A DNA stretch of 64,000 nucleotides from Streptomyces sp. Edi2 (GCF_040253635.1 NZ_JBEJGX010000003.1:4551501-4615500), one strand, 5' to 3'; counted from the stretch's first letter, positions 47,000-55,667 are shown. A program made the numbers and translations. The notes: generated from the sequence alone by a model not told the origin.

Positions 47000-48475
47000 G
47001 TGAGCATTCCCGAGCCCATGGAAGACCCCTGGGCGGACTCCGGTCCCAGCGACCTGCTGCCGGCCGCCCGCTCCCGGCGGGGCGAGGGCAAGGGACGCGG
47101 CCGCGGCGACCGTCAGGAACGCGACGACGACGGCGGATCCTGGACAGGCGGCTTCGAACGCGTCCCCCCGCAGGACCTGGATGCCGAGCAGTCCGTGCTC
47201 GGCGGCATGCTGCTGTCCAAGGACGCGATCGCGGACGTCGTCGAGGTCCTGAAGGGTGAGGACTTCTACCGCCCCGCCCATGAGCTGGTCTACCAGGCGA
47301 TTCTCGATCTGTACGCCAAGGGCGAGCCCGCCGACCCGATCACCATCGCCGCGGAGCTGACCAAGCGCGGCGAGATCGCGCGGGTCGGCGGTGCCTCGTA
47401 TCTGCACACCCTCGTCCAGTCCGTACCGACCGCGGCGAACGCCGAGTACTACGCCGAGATCGTCCATGAGCGTGCGGTGCTGCGCCGGCTGGTCGAGGCC
47501 GGCACCCGTATTACGCAGATGGGATACGCCGCGGACGGCGATGTCGACGAGATCGTCAACAGCGCCCAGGCGGAGATCTACGCCGTCACCGAGCAGCGGA
47601 CCAGTGAGGACTACCTTCCGCTCGGCGACATCATGGAGGGCGCCCTCGACGAGATCGAGGCGATCGGCTCGCGCCAGGGCCAGATGACGGGTGTGCCGAC
47701 GGGCTTCACCGACCTGGATTCCCTGACGAACGGCCTGCATCCCGGCCAGATGATCGTGATCGCGGCCCGTCCCGCCATGGGTAAGTCGACCCTGGCGCTG
47801 GACTTCGCGCGGGCCTGCTCGATCAAGAGCAACCTGCCGAGCGTGATCTTCTCGCTGGAAATGGGGCGCAACGAGATCGCGATGCGTCTGCTGTCCGCCG
47901 AGGCGCGGGTCGCGCTGCACCACATGCGCTCCGGCAGCATGACGGACGAGGACTGGACGCGGCTGGCGCGCCGGATGCCGGATGTCTCCGCCGCGCCGCT
48001 GTACATCGACGATTCGCCGAACCTCTCGATGATGGAGATCCGCGCCAAGTGCCGCCGGCTCAAACAGCGCAACGAACTGAAGCTGGTGGTCATCGACTAC
48101 CTCCAGCTGATGCAGTCCGGCGGCTCGAAGCGCGCCGAGAGCCGCCAGCAGGAGGTCTCGGACATGTCCCGAAACCTCAAGCTGCTGGCGAAGGAGCTGG
48201 AGCTCCCGGTGATCGCGCTCTCCCAGCTGAACCGTGGTCCCGAGCAGCGCACGGACAAGAAGCCGATGGTCTCCGACCTGCGTGAATCCGGTTCGATCGA
48301 GCAGGACGCCGACATGGTCATCCTGCTGCACCGCGAAGACGCCTACGAGAAGGAGTCCCCGCGTGCCGGCGAGGCCGACCTGATCGTGGCCAAGCACCGT
48401 AACGGCCCCACGGCGACGATCACGGTCGCGTTCCAGGGTCACTACTCGCGCTTCGTGGACATGGCGCAGACGTGA
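47000..48475 (+). CDS. dnaB: Replicative DNA helicase DnaB
   Basis: A 491-residue hexameric helicase. About 55 residues of disordered Arg/Gly/Asp-rich leader precede the N-terminal domain (DAEQSVLGGMLLSKDAI). The RecA-like domain has Walker A ARPAMGKST near 257-265, EMGRNEIAMRLLSAEA, Walker B VVIDYLQLM and an arginine-finger region LRESGSIEQDADMV. GTG start with GGAGGAGG. No intein is present. It is placed after the rpsF operon as usual in actinobacteria. Confidence 0.97.
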   Translation: MSIPEPMEDPWADSGPSDLLPAARSRRGEGKGRGRGDRQERDDDGGSWTGGFERVPPQDLDAEQSVLGGMLLSKDAIADVVEVLKGEDFYRPAHELVYQAILDLYAKGEPADPITIAAELTKRGEIARVGGASYLHTLVQSVPTAANAEYYAEIVHERAVLRRLVEAGTRITQMGYAADGDVDEIVNSAQAEIYAVTEQRTSEDYLPLGDIMEGALDEIEAIGSRQGQMTGVPTGFTDLDSLTNGLHPGQMIVIAARPAMGKSTLALDFARACSIKSNLPSVIFSLEMGRNEIAMRLLSAEARVALHHMRSGSMTDEDWTRLARRMPDVSAAPLYIDDSPNLSMMEIRAKCRRLKQRNELKLVVIDYLQLMQSGGSKRAESRQQEVSDMSRNLKLLAKELELPVIALSQLNRGPEQRTDKKPMVSDLRESGSIEQDADMVILLHREDAYEKESPRAGEADLIVAKHRNGPTATITVAFQGHYSRFVDMAQT

Positions 48476-48531
48476 GGGAAGCGTCCACGGCGCCGCCCCG
48501 GGCATGACGGACGCGCCGCGGATGACTGCCG

Positions 48532-49497
48532 TCAGGGCGTGACGGACAGGACGATCTTTCCGGTGGTGCGGCCGGTCTCGCCGAGAGCGTGGGCCTTTGC
48601 GGCTTCCTCCAGTGGCACCACGGTGTCGACGGTGACCTGCAGCTTTCCGCTGTTCACCAGGTCTGCGACGGCGCGCAGACCGGCTTGGTCGGGCTCCACG
48701 AGCATGAACCCGGCGCGCACTCGTGCCTCGCGCGCCTGCGCGGCCGGGAAGGAGTCGTCCAGCGGCAGGATCGACACCAGCGTGCCGCCGGGGCGCAGGG
48801 TGCGCAGCGAGCGGGCGCCGTAGTCGCCGCCGATGGTGTCGAGGACGATGTCGATGTCGCGCACCGTCTCCGCGAAGTCCTGCTGGGTGTAGTCGACGAT
48901 TTCATCGGCGCCGAGGCCGCGCAGGAAGTCGTGCTTGGCCTGCCGGGCGGTGCCGATGACGTATGCGCCGCGGGCCTTGGCGATCTGCACGGCCAGGTGG
49001 CCGACTCCGCCGGCCGCGGCGTGGATCAGCACTCGCGCGCCGGGCCGGATGTCCGCGGTGTCGACCAGGGCCTGCCAGGCAGTCAGGGACGCCAGCGGGA
49101 GGGCGGCGCCCCGGACGTGGTCCAGGCTCGCCGGGAGGTGGGCGAAGTGGCGCGCCGGGGCGGTGACGTACTCCGCGTAGGCCCCGGCGGGGTGCGGGAA
49201 GCGGGGCATGCCGAAGACCTTGTCGCCCGGCGCGAACACGCTCACACCGAGCCCGACCGCCTCGACCACGCCCGAGACATCGAAGCCCAGAGTGAAGGGG
49301 GTCTTGGCGCCGCTCAGGAACTGGCCCTGGGTGCGGCTCTTCCAGTCGGTCGGATTGACGCCCGCGGCGTGTACCCGGACCAGGATCTCCGTCGGGCCGG
49401 GCACCGGACGGTCGGTGGTGATTATCTTGAGGACGTCGGGGCCACCGGCGGTGTCCTGGCTGACGGCACGCATCTGCGGGGTCCGGGTCTCGGACAT
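48532..49497 (-). CDS. Zinc-independent medium-chain oxidoreductase (quinone oxidoreductase type)
   Basis: A 321-residue NADP-dependent MDR protein. The GroES-like N-terminal domain has VRVHAAGVNPTDWKSRTQG and FDVSGVVEAVG; the Rossmann domain has VLIHAAAGGVGHLAVQIAKA. The Cys/His ligands for catalytic zinc are missing, as in quinone oxidoreductases. ATG start with AAAAGGAGA. It is divergent from the GlxA-type regulator, 144 bases away, which may control it. The substrate is unknown. Confidence 0.88.
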   Translation of the reverse strand: MSETRTPQMRAVSQDTAGGPDVLKIITTDRPVPGPTEILVRVHAAGVNPTDWKSRTQGQFLSGAKTPFTLGFDVSGVVEAVGLGVSVFAPGDKVFGMPRFPHPAGAYAEYVTAPARHFAHLPASLDHVRGAALPLASLTAWQALVDTADIRPGARVLIHAAAGGVGHLAVQIAKARGAYVIGTARQAKHDFLRGLGADEIVDYTQQDFAETVRDIDIVLDTIGGDYGARSLRTLRPGGTLVSILPLDDSFPAAQAREARVRAGFMLVEPDQAGLRAVADLVNSGKLQVTVDTVVPLEEAAKAHALGETGRTTGKIVLSVTP

Positions 49498-49641
49498 GGG
49501 GTCTCCTTTTCACGGTGCCTACGGCGGTGACCGGGCATGCGCGCCGCTGGTCGGGCGCGGTTTCCCGGGGTGCTGCCAGCTTTGCCCGGCAGGCGCGGAA
49601 CCAGCGGTGTCCAGATGGCCAACGTGTGAAAGAATCGGGTC

Positions 49642-50616
49642 ATGCATCGCGTTGGTGTTCTCGCTCTGGACGGTGTCGTCCCCTTCGAGCTCGGGATCCC
49701 CGCGCGGATCTTCGGCGCCGCGCACAGCGCCACCGGTGAGGCCCTTTACTCCGTGGTCACCTGCAGTCCGGACGGACGCCCCGTGAGCGCCCAGGCCGAC
49801 TACGACATCGCGGTCTCCGAGGACGCCTCCGTGCTCGCGAGCGTGGACACCGTCGTCATCCCGCCGTCCCACGCGCTGGGCTCGATCACCGAGGACGGCC
49901 GGCTGCCCGACGAACTGCGCAAGGTCCTGGAGCACGTACGGCCCGGCACCCGGATGGTGGCGATCTGCACCGGTGCGTTCGTGCTGGCTGCCGCCGGGTT
50001 GCTCGATCACCGGCCGGCCACCACGCACTGGCGGGAGGCCGCGCAGCTGCAGCGCCTGTTCACGACGGTCCGCGTCGACCCCAATGTGCTCTTCGTCGAT
50101 GACGGAGATGTCCTCACTTCCGCCGGTGCCGCCGCCGGTGTGGACCTGTGCGTGCACCTGGTGCGCCGTGACCACGGCAGCGCCGTCGCCAACGAAGTGG
50201 CCCGTCTGTGTGTGGTGCCGCCATGGCGGGACGGCGGTCAGGCCCAGTTCATCCGGCTGCCTGTCCCCGGTCCCTCGGCGGGTGGCACCGCGGCCACCCG
50301 CGCATGGGCCCTGGAGCGTCTTGGCGAGCCGCTCACGCTGAACGCCCTCGCCTCGCACGCCCGGGTCAGCGTGCGCACCCTCACCCGGCGGTTCCGTGAC
50401 GAGGTCGGTATGAGCCCAGGTCAGTGGCTCGCCGTCCAGCGCGTCGAACGCGCCCGGCATCTGCTGGAGACCACGGACTGGTCCATCGACCTCGTCGCCC
50501 ATCACGCAGGCTTCGGCACCGGTACCTCCCTGCGCCAGCATCTGCACGGCGCGGTGGGGGTGTCACCGCAGACGTATCGGCGGACGTTCCGGAGCGCGGC
50601 GGCGCTGACTGTCTGA
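49642..50616 (+). CDS. GlxA family regulator (DJ-1/PfpI + AraC HTH)
   Basis: A 324-residue regulator. Residues 1-185 form a DJ-1/PfpI domain with AICTGAFVLAAAGLLDHRP around the nucleophile-elbow Cys and RVDPNVLFVDDGDVLTSAG. Two AraC-type helix-turn-helix motifs follow at 220-320 (LASHARVSVRTLTRRFRDEV, VAHHAGFGTGTSLRQHLH). The ribosome binding site is weak (AAAGAA). Being divergent from the oxidoreductase, it is a candidate activator of that gene; the ligand is unknown. Confidence 0.9.
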   Translation: MHRVGVLALDGVVPFELGIPARIFGAAHSATGEALYSVVTCSPDGRPVSAQADYDIAVSEDASVLASVDTVVIPPSHALGSITEDGRLPDELRKVLEHVRPGTRMVAICTGAFVLAAAGLLDHRPATTHWREAAQLQRLFTTVRVDPNVLFVDDGDVLTSAGAAAGVDLCVHLVRRDHGSAVANEVARLCVVPPWRDGGQAQFIRLPVPGPSAGGTAATRAWALERLGEPLTLNALASHARVSVRTLTRRFRDEVGMSPGQWLAVQRVERARHLLETTDWSIDLVAHHAGFGTGTSLRQHLHGAVGVSPQTYRRTFRSAAALTV

Positions 50617-50693
50617 GGGGATGCCGGGCGGGGCGGGTCCGGGGGTAGGGCCGGTGGACGGGCTGGGCCGGCCGGGACGGGGGGCCACGCACC

Positions 50694-50715
50694 TTGACCT
50701 TCAGGTTGGTTGAAG
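50694..50715 (+). promoter_or_regulatory. Candidate MerR-type operator
   Basis: TTGACC at 50694-50699 overlaps an inverted repeat CTTCA-N7-TGAAG at 50699-50715, eight bases before the MerR-clamp start codon. A -35 element overlapping a dyad fits MerR autoregulation, but no good -10 follows before the ATG. Confidence 0.4.
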
Positions 50716-50722
50716 CTCCACC

Positions 50723-51964
50723 ATGGCGTTCATGGACGACACCGAAGAGCTGCTGACCATTGGCGCCTTTGCCCGTCGGGTGGGGCTCGCGCCGAGTGCC
50801 CTGCGGTTCTACGACGACTGCGGGGTGCTGCGGCCGGCGAGGGTGGACACCGTGACGGGGTATCGCCGCTACGGGGCCGGGCAGGCGGCGCGCGCGGTGA
50901 AGCTCCGGCAGTTGCGTGCCGCGGGGCTGCCGCTGATGGATGTCGCGGTCGTGCTGGACGGCCCGGCGCAGGCGGCGCGGGAGGTCCTGCGGACTCACCT
51001 GGAGCGGACGCGGCGGACGGCGGACGAGGCCCGGGCCGTGGTGGAGGGGTTTCTGCGGGAGGCAGCCGGCACGGGGGAGGACCGCGGGAGCCGGGCGCGG
51101 GCGTGGGTAGGCGGGGCCGAACTCGCCAGTGCGGTACGGCAAGTGGCGCCCGCGGCGGCGACCGGGGAGGCCCGGGAGCAGTTTCCGGTGCTGGGTTGTG
51201 TGCTGCTCGAACTCGCCGACGGCGAGGTGCGATGGGTGGCGACGGACCGCTACCGGCTCGCAGTGCGGGTGCTGCGGCCGGCCGCGTTGGAGGGCGGGCC
51301 GCGGCAGGTGCTGATCGGTGCGGACCGGGCGCGGGACCTGGCGGAGTGGGCCGTACGGCAGATGACGATCGAGGTGGAGTGCCCGGGGGACACGGCGGGA
51401 GTCCGGCTGTGGAGCGGGGCGGACCGCCGGGAAATACCCGGGGGCCTGGGCGAGGGGTCGGCCCATGGCGGGGGACCGGGCGGGTTTCCGGACTACCGCC
51501 TGCTGTTGGCGGGCCTGGAGGCGGTGCGGCACCGGCTGATTGCCGACCGGGTGGGGTTGCGGGACGCCGTGGCCGGGCGGGCCGGGGCGGTGTCGTTGTC
51601 GGTCGGGGCGGTGCCCGGGGAGCCGGATGACGGCGGTGGCCCGGCGCATCCGGACACCTCCGGGGACGCGATGCGGTACGCGGCAGGGCAGGTGCTGGAG
51701 GTGGCGGGCGGGGGCCGCGAGCCAGTCCGGATACGGACGGTGCATACGGGGCCTGGGCTGCGGATCGCCTTCGATCCGGCCGTACTGGTGCCCGCGCTGG
51801 AGGCCGGAGTGGGGCCGGGTGTGCTGCTGGAGATCACTTCGGCGGACCGGCCCGTCGTGGTCCGCTCCGCCGACCAGGGAAGTTTCATGACATGGGTGAT
51901 GCCGGTGCGCAAGTGCGCGGCTGCTGAGCGCGCCGACACTGCTCGCACCACATCCCGAATCTGA
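50723..51964 (+). CDS. MerR-type regulator fused to beta-clamp domains II and III
   Basis: A 413-residue protein. Residues 10-78 are a MerR winged helix (LTIGAFARRVGLAPSALRFY, TGYRRYGAGQ) and 79-112 form its dimerisation helix. From about 128 to 396 it aligns by eye with domains II and III of the DnaN in this window. WVATDRYRLAVRVL (172-184) matches STDRYRFAVREF, FPDYRLLL matches LPKYRTLF, IAFDPAVLVPAL matches IAFNPGFLLEGL, and WVMPVR (391-396) matches LIMPVR. Clamp domain I is missing, replaced by the MerR part. A 17-residue tail follows MPVR. The role is unknown; a clamp-targeted regulator is one idea. Confidence 0.85.
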   Translation: MAFMDDTEELLTIGAFARRVGLAPSALRFYDDCGVLRPARVDTVTGYRRYGAGQAARAVKLRQLRAAGLPLMDVAVVLDGPAQAAREVLRTHLERTRRTADEARAVVEGFLREAAGTGEDRGSRARAWVGGAELASAVRQVAPAAATGEAREQFPVLGCVLLELADGEVRWVATDRYRLAVRVLRPAALEGGPRQVLIGADRARDLAEWAVRQMTIEVECPGDTAGVRLWSGADRREIPGGLGEGSAHGGGPGGFPDYRLLLAGLEAVRHRLIADRVGLRDAVAGRAGAVSLSVGAVPGEPDDGGGPAHPDTSGDAMRYAAGQVLEVAGGGREPVRIRTVHTGPGLRIAFDPAVLVPALEAGVGPGVLLEITSADRPVVVRSADQGSFMTWVMPVRKCAAAERADTARTTSRI

Positions 51965-52000
51965 GCGAGAAGACCCGGCGACGACTGCTGAGTTGCCGTG

Positions 52001-52060
52001 CTGACGAGGCCTTACGAGGCCTGATGAGGGCTGATGAGGGCTGATGAGAACTGCCGAGGG
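52001..52060. repeat. Six tandem 10-base units
   Basis: Six consecutive 10-mers related to CTGATGAGGG. Units 3 and 4 are identical; the others differ at one to three positions. They lie between the MerR-clamp gene and the helical-repeat protein, partly within the possible 5' end of the latter. Confidence 0.75.
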
Positions 52061-52070
52061 GAGTGGGACG

Positions 52071-52781
52071 GTGGATCCGGAACTGCCGGTGGTGCGGCTG
52101 TGTGTGGAGGGGATGCGGGCCGAGGCGGAGGGGCGGTCCGCGCATGCGCTCGACCTCTTCCAGCAGGCCTGGGACCTCGCTGCCGACGACTACGAGGCGT
52201 GCATCGCGGCGCACTATCTGGCCCGGCACCAGAACTCGCCGGAGAAGACGCTCCGTTGGAACCAGGAGTGTCTGGACCGCGCCGGCCGGGTGGGGGACGA
52301 GCGGGTGGACGGGTTCTATCCGTCGCTGTACGTGAACATGGGGCACGCCTGCCGGCGGCTCGGCCGGACCGCCCTTGCGCACACATATTTCGCGCGGGCC
52401 GCTGAGCGGGTGGGCGACGCCCCCGAGGGGCAGTACGGCGACTGGAACCGGTTCGCGATTGCGGAGGGTTTGCGTGAGACGGCGCCCGGTGGTGCCGGCG
52501 ACGTCCGTGAGGGAGAGGACGACGCCGGTGAGGATCCGGCGCGGCGGAACCTCGACGAGGAGGTCGACGGGCGGGTGCGGGCCTTGTTGTCGCGGTGGTG
52601 CGCGCGGGCCGATCTCAAGGCGCTGGGGCTGACGCTCCCCGCGTACCTCGGATACCTCGGGACGGATGAGGACCGTGTACGGCTGCGGGCCGCGCTCCAC
52701 ATGGTGCATGCCGCGCGATGGCTGCCGGAGGAGGAGCAGACCGAACTGGGCGCGCTGACCGGGGCGGCGGCGCTGCGGTGA
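52071..52781 (+). CDS. Helical-repeat (TPR-like) protein
   Basis: A 236-residue protein from a GTG preceded by GAGGGGAG; an ATG 27 bases upstream lies in the tandem repeat and is less likely. Three TPR-like helical pairs are visible (MRAEAEGRSAHALDLFQQAW, CIAAHYLARHQNSPEKTLRW, LYVNMGHACRRLGRTALAHTY). The middle part (about 130-165) is acidic and variable. The C-terminal part resembles nothing I recognise. It begins 106 bases after the MerR-clamp gene on the same strand, so they may be co-transcribed. Confidence 0.7.
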   Translation: MDPELPVVRLCVEGMRAEAEGRSAHALDLFQQAWDLAADDYEACIAAHYLARHQNSPEKTLRWNQECLDRAGRVGDERVDGFYPSLYVNMGHACRRLGRTALAHTYFARAAERVGDAPEGQYGDWNRFAIAEGLRETAPGGAGDVREGEDDAGEDPARRNLDEEVDGRVRALLSRWCARADLKALGLTLPAYLGYLGTDEDRVRLRAALHMVHAARWLPEEEQTELGALTGAAALR

Positions 52782-52853
52782 TGCGGCGAGGATAGGGCCC
52801 GGCCGAACCGAGGATGGGGCACGGCCGAACCGGATCCGCTGTTGAGGAGCGCC

Positions 52854-54317
52854 ATGACCATCGGAGAGCCCACGGAGTCCCACGAGCCCGGGTGGGCCGG
52901 TCACGGGCCGGAGGCGGCCGCTGTGCCCGGCGAGTTCGCGGAGTTGCTGCCCGGGACGCGGCGGGCCTTGCTGCACCGGCTGGCGGTGGGGCAGGCCGAG
53001 GGGCGGGCGCCTTCCCTGATGGGTGCGGTCGTCCGCGGGAGGCGGACGGTGTGGACGGCGGGCCGGGGCTCGGTGGAGGGGGAAGCGCCGCACGGCGAGG
53101 CTCCGCACGGCGAGGTGCAGTACCGGATCGGTTCGCTCACCAAGACCTTTGTCGCCGTGCTGGTCATGCGGCTGCGGGACGAGGGGCTACTGCGCCTGGA
53201 GGACCCCGTCGGCAGGCATCTGGACGGGACTCCGGTGCCGGACGCGACGATCGCTCAACTGCTCGCGCACAGTTCGGGACTGACGGCCGAGGCACGAGGG
53301 CCGTGGTGGGAACGGACCGCCGGTGCCCTGCGGCCCGAGCCGGCCGACCTCTTCGGTGAGCGGCCGCAGCGGCTCCCCGCAGGGCGGCGTCACCATTACT
53401 CCAACCCCGGCTACGCACTGCTCGGCGCGCTGGTCGAACGGTTGCGAGGCGGAACCCCGTGGGGCGAGGTGCTGCGGCACGAGGTGCTGGAGCCGCTGGG
53501 CATGGGGCGTACGACGCTGGGTCCTGAGCGTCCGTACGCGAGTGGCTGGGCGGTCCACCCGTGGGCTGACGCCGTGCTGCCGGAGCCGGCCGAGGACACC
53601 GGTTTGATGGGCCCCGCGGGGCAGTTGTGGTCCACTGCCGAGGACCTGTGCCGGTGGGCGGCGTTTCTGCTGCGGGGCGACGAGCGGGTGCTCGGTGCCG
53701 CGAGCCTGGCCGAGATGCGGAGGCCGGCCGTCCCGCCGGAGGGGAACGCATGGGACGCCGGGTACGGACTGGGCCTTCAGCTCGTCCGGCGCGAAGGACG
53801 GCTGCTGGCCGGGCACGTCGGTTCGATGCCCGGGTTTCTGGCGGCGTTGTGGACCGACCCCGAGGAGGACGTTGCCGGGATCGTGCTCGCCAACTGCACC
53901 TCGGGCCCGGCGGTCGCGGCCCTCGCCGCCGAGCTCGCCGGGATCGTGAGCGAGCTGGAGCCCCGGATCCCCGAGCCCTGGCGCCCGATGCCCGGGCCGC
54001 TGGATCCGGAACTGCTGGCGCTGACCGGGCCCTGGTACTGGGGCGCGAACCCGCACCTCCTGCGGCTGCGGGCCGGGGGCGGCCTGGAGCTCACACCGCT
54101 GTCCGGAACAGGACGGCTCTCACGGTTCCGAGCCGAGGAGGACGGCACATGGACGGGGCTGGACGGCTATTACGCGGGCGAGACGCTTCGCGTCGTGCGG
54201 GAACAGGACGGGTCGGTGAGTCATCTGGATCTCGCTACCTTTGTGTTCACCCGCGGGCCGTACGAGCCGTCGGAAGCGGTGCCCGGTGGGGTGGATCCGC
54301 AGGGCTGGAGGGTGTGA
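52854..54317 (+). CDS. Serine hydrolase, class C beta-lactamase family
   Basis: A 487-residue protein of the beta-lactamase/D-Ala-D-Ala carboxypeptidase/esterase fold. The catalytic SxxK is SLTK at about 94-97, the YxN motif is YSN at about 182-184, and HVGSMPGF supplies the third (HxG) motif. No signal peptide is seen, so it is probably cytoplasmic and more likely an esterase or peptidase than a beta-lactamase. The C-terminal 120 residues form a beta-rich domain. ATG start with GAGGAG. Confidence 0.85.
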   Translation: MTIGEPTESHEPGWAGHGPEAAAVPGEFAELLPGTRRALLHRLAVGQAEGRAPSLMGAVVRGRRTVWTAGRGSVEGEAPHGEAPHGEVQYRIGSLTKTFVAVLVMRLRDEGLLRLEDPVGRHLDGTPVPDATIAQLLAHSSGLTAEARGPWWERTAGALRPEPADLFGERPQRLPAGRRHHYSNPGYALLGALVERLRGGTPWGEVLRHEVLEPLGMGRTTLGPERPYASGWAVHPWADAVLPEPAEDTGLMGPAGQLWSTAEDLCRWAAFLLRGDERVLGAASLAEMRRPAVPPEGNAWDAGYGLGLQLVRREGRLLAGHVGSMPGFLAALWTDPEEDVAGIVLANCTSGPAVAALAAELAGIVSELEPRIPEPWRPMPGPLDPELLALTGPWYWGANPHLLRLRAGGGLELTPLSGTGRLSRFRAEEDGTWTGLDGYYAGETLRVVREQDGSVSHLDLATFVFTRGPYEPSEAVPGGVDPQGWRV

Positions 54318-54409
54318 GGCCTGTACGGCGGGGGCCCGGGACGCGGACGTACAGTCGAACCAGATGTCAGGAGCCGCGCCGAGTCGGCTCGCTACCGCTG
54401 GAAGGCCCT

Positions 54410-55555
54410 GTGACTGCTGTGTCTGACCCGACCGCGAACGCCGCCGCCCCGGATCTGCTCGACCTGCCGCCCCTTACCGCGGGCCACTTCGCGCGGATCG
54501 AGGACAAGATCGCCGCCCTGATGGACACCCGCTGCGATGTGGTGGCGATGCAGGGCGAGGCACTGCTGCCTCTGGAGGCCTGTATTCGCTCGGCAGTGCG
54601 GCCTGGCAGCACCGCGCTCAACATCATCACCGGACCGTATGGCGAGACGTTCGGCGGCTGGCTGCGCTCCTGCGGAGCCGAGGTGGTCACCGTCACCGCG
54701 CCGTTTACGGGTGCGGTCGACCCGCGGCAGGTGGCGGAAGCGTTGGAGAAGCACCCCGAGATCGACTTCGTGAGCCTGGTGCACGCGGAGGCAGCCACCG
54801 GCAACACCAACCCTGTCGCGGAGATCGGCCGAGTGGTGCGGGAGCACGGCGCGCTGCTGATGCTGGACGCGGTCGCGTCGGTCGGCGCCGAGCCGCTGCT
54901 CACCGACGCATGGGGCGTGGACCTGTGTGTGATCGGCGGGCAGAAGGCGATGGCCGGGCCTGCCGGGGTGTCGGCGGTCTCGGTCAGTGCCCGTGCGTGG
55001 GAGCGGATCGCCGCCAACGAGCAGGCTCCGCGGCGCTCGTACCTCTCGCTGCTGGACTGGAAGGAGCGCTGGATCGACGGTGGACGTACGGCGCTGCCGC
55101 ATGCCCCGGCGCAACTGGAGATGCTGGCGCTGGAGCAGGCCACGGACCGTCTGCACGCCGAGGGCCTGGATGCCGTCATCACCCGGCACCGGGCGGCGTC
55201 CGCGGCGACCAGGGCCGGCGTGCGGGCGTTGGGTGGCCTTGCTCCCTACGTCGTACGCGACGAGGACGCGGCGCCGGCCGCCACGACGCTCCGTGCGCCT
55301 GAGGGACTGGACGCCCGGGAGATCGTGACCGCCGCGCTCGGGGTGGAGGCAGCGGTACCAGTGCAGGCGGCGGCGGGTGCGCTGGCCAAGGAGATGATCC
55401 GGGTGAACCACTATGGCCGCGCCGCTGACCGGGCGGTGGTCATGGCTTCGCTGGCGGCACTGGCGGGCGGGCTGCGTGCGCTGGGTGCGTCCGTGGATGC
55501 CGAGGGCGCGGCGCAGGCGGCCGGCGCAGCGTGGGACGCGGTGGCTGCACGCTGA
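54410..55555 (+). CDS. Class V PLP-dependent aminotransferase
   Basis: A 381-residue protein like alanine-glyoxylate/serine-pyruvate aminotransferases. Conserved parts are ITGPYGETFGGWLRSCGAEV, LVHAEAATGNTNPVAEIG, LLMLDAVASVGAEPLLTDAW and the PLP lysine in IGGQKAMAGPAG near residue 179. I chose the GTG preceded by GGAAGG; the frame is open far upstream through the serine hydrolase gene, but that part is a shadow. The substrate is unknown; the upstream hydrolase may share a transcript. Confidence 0.88.
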   Translation: MTAVSDPTANAAAPDLLDLPPLTAGHFARIEDKIAALMDTRCDVVAMQGEALLPLEACIRSAVRPGSTALNIITGPYGETFGGWLRSCGAEVVTVTAPFTGAVDPRQVAEALEKHPEIDFVSLVHAEAATGNTNPVAEIGRVVREHGALLMLDAVASVGAEPLLTDAWGVDLCVIGGQKAMAGPAGVSAVSVSARAWERIAANEQAPRRSYLSLLDWKERWIDGGRTALPHAPAQLEMLALEQATDRLHAEGLDAVITRHRAASAATRAGVRALGGLAPYVVRDEDAAPAATTLRAPEGLDAREIVTAALGVEAAVPVQAAAGALAKEMIRVNHYGRAADRAVVMASLAALAGGLRALGASVDAEGAAQAAGAAWDAVAAR

Positions 55556-55599
55556 GGCGGGCCTGCGCCCAGCCGTAGGGCGCAGGGCGAGTGATCGCG

Positions 55600-55631
55600 G
55601 TGGGGTCGGTTTCACGTGAAACCGACCCCAC
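55600..55631. repeat. 32-base perfect palindrome centred on parS site 13
   Basis: Uninterrupted self-complementarity with parS at its centre, 45 bases after the aminotransferase stop. It could also terminate that transcript. Confidence 0.8.
55609..55622. promoter_or_regulatory. parS site 13
   Basis: Exact parS at the centre of the 32-base palindrome. Confidence 0.92.
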
Positions 55632-55653
55632 ACGTGCGTCTGGAAGCGGTGTC

Positions 55654-55667
55654 GTTTCACGTGAAAC
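55654..55667. promoter_or_regulatory. parS site 14
   Basis: Exact parS, the most distant from oriC in this window (about 46 kb away), 45 bases from site 13. Confidence 0.92.

Noticed and set aside
46676..48505. A 609-codon minus-strand frame opposite dnaB
   Set aside because: Shadow of dnaB, which has complete helicase motifs on the plus strand.
50381..51745. A 454-codon minus-strand frame opposite the MerR-clamp gene
   Set aside because: Pro/Arg/His-rich shadow. The plus-strand reading gives two recognisable domains and continues past both ends.
53627..54409. N-terminal extension of the aminotransferase frame
   Set aside because: This part overlaps the serine hydrolase in another frame and has shadow composition; a GTG with a ribosome binding site gives the correct aminotransferase start.
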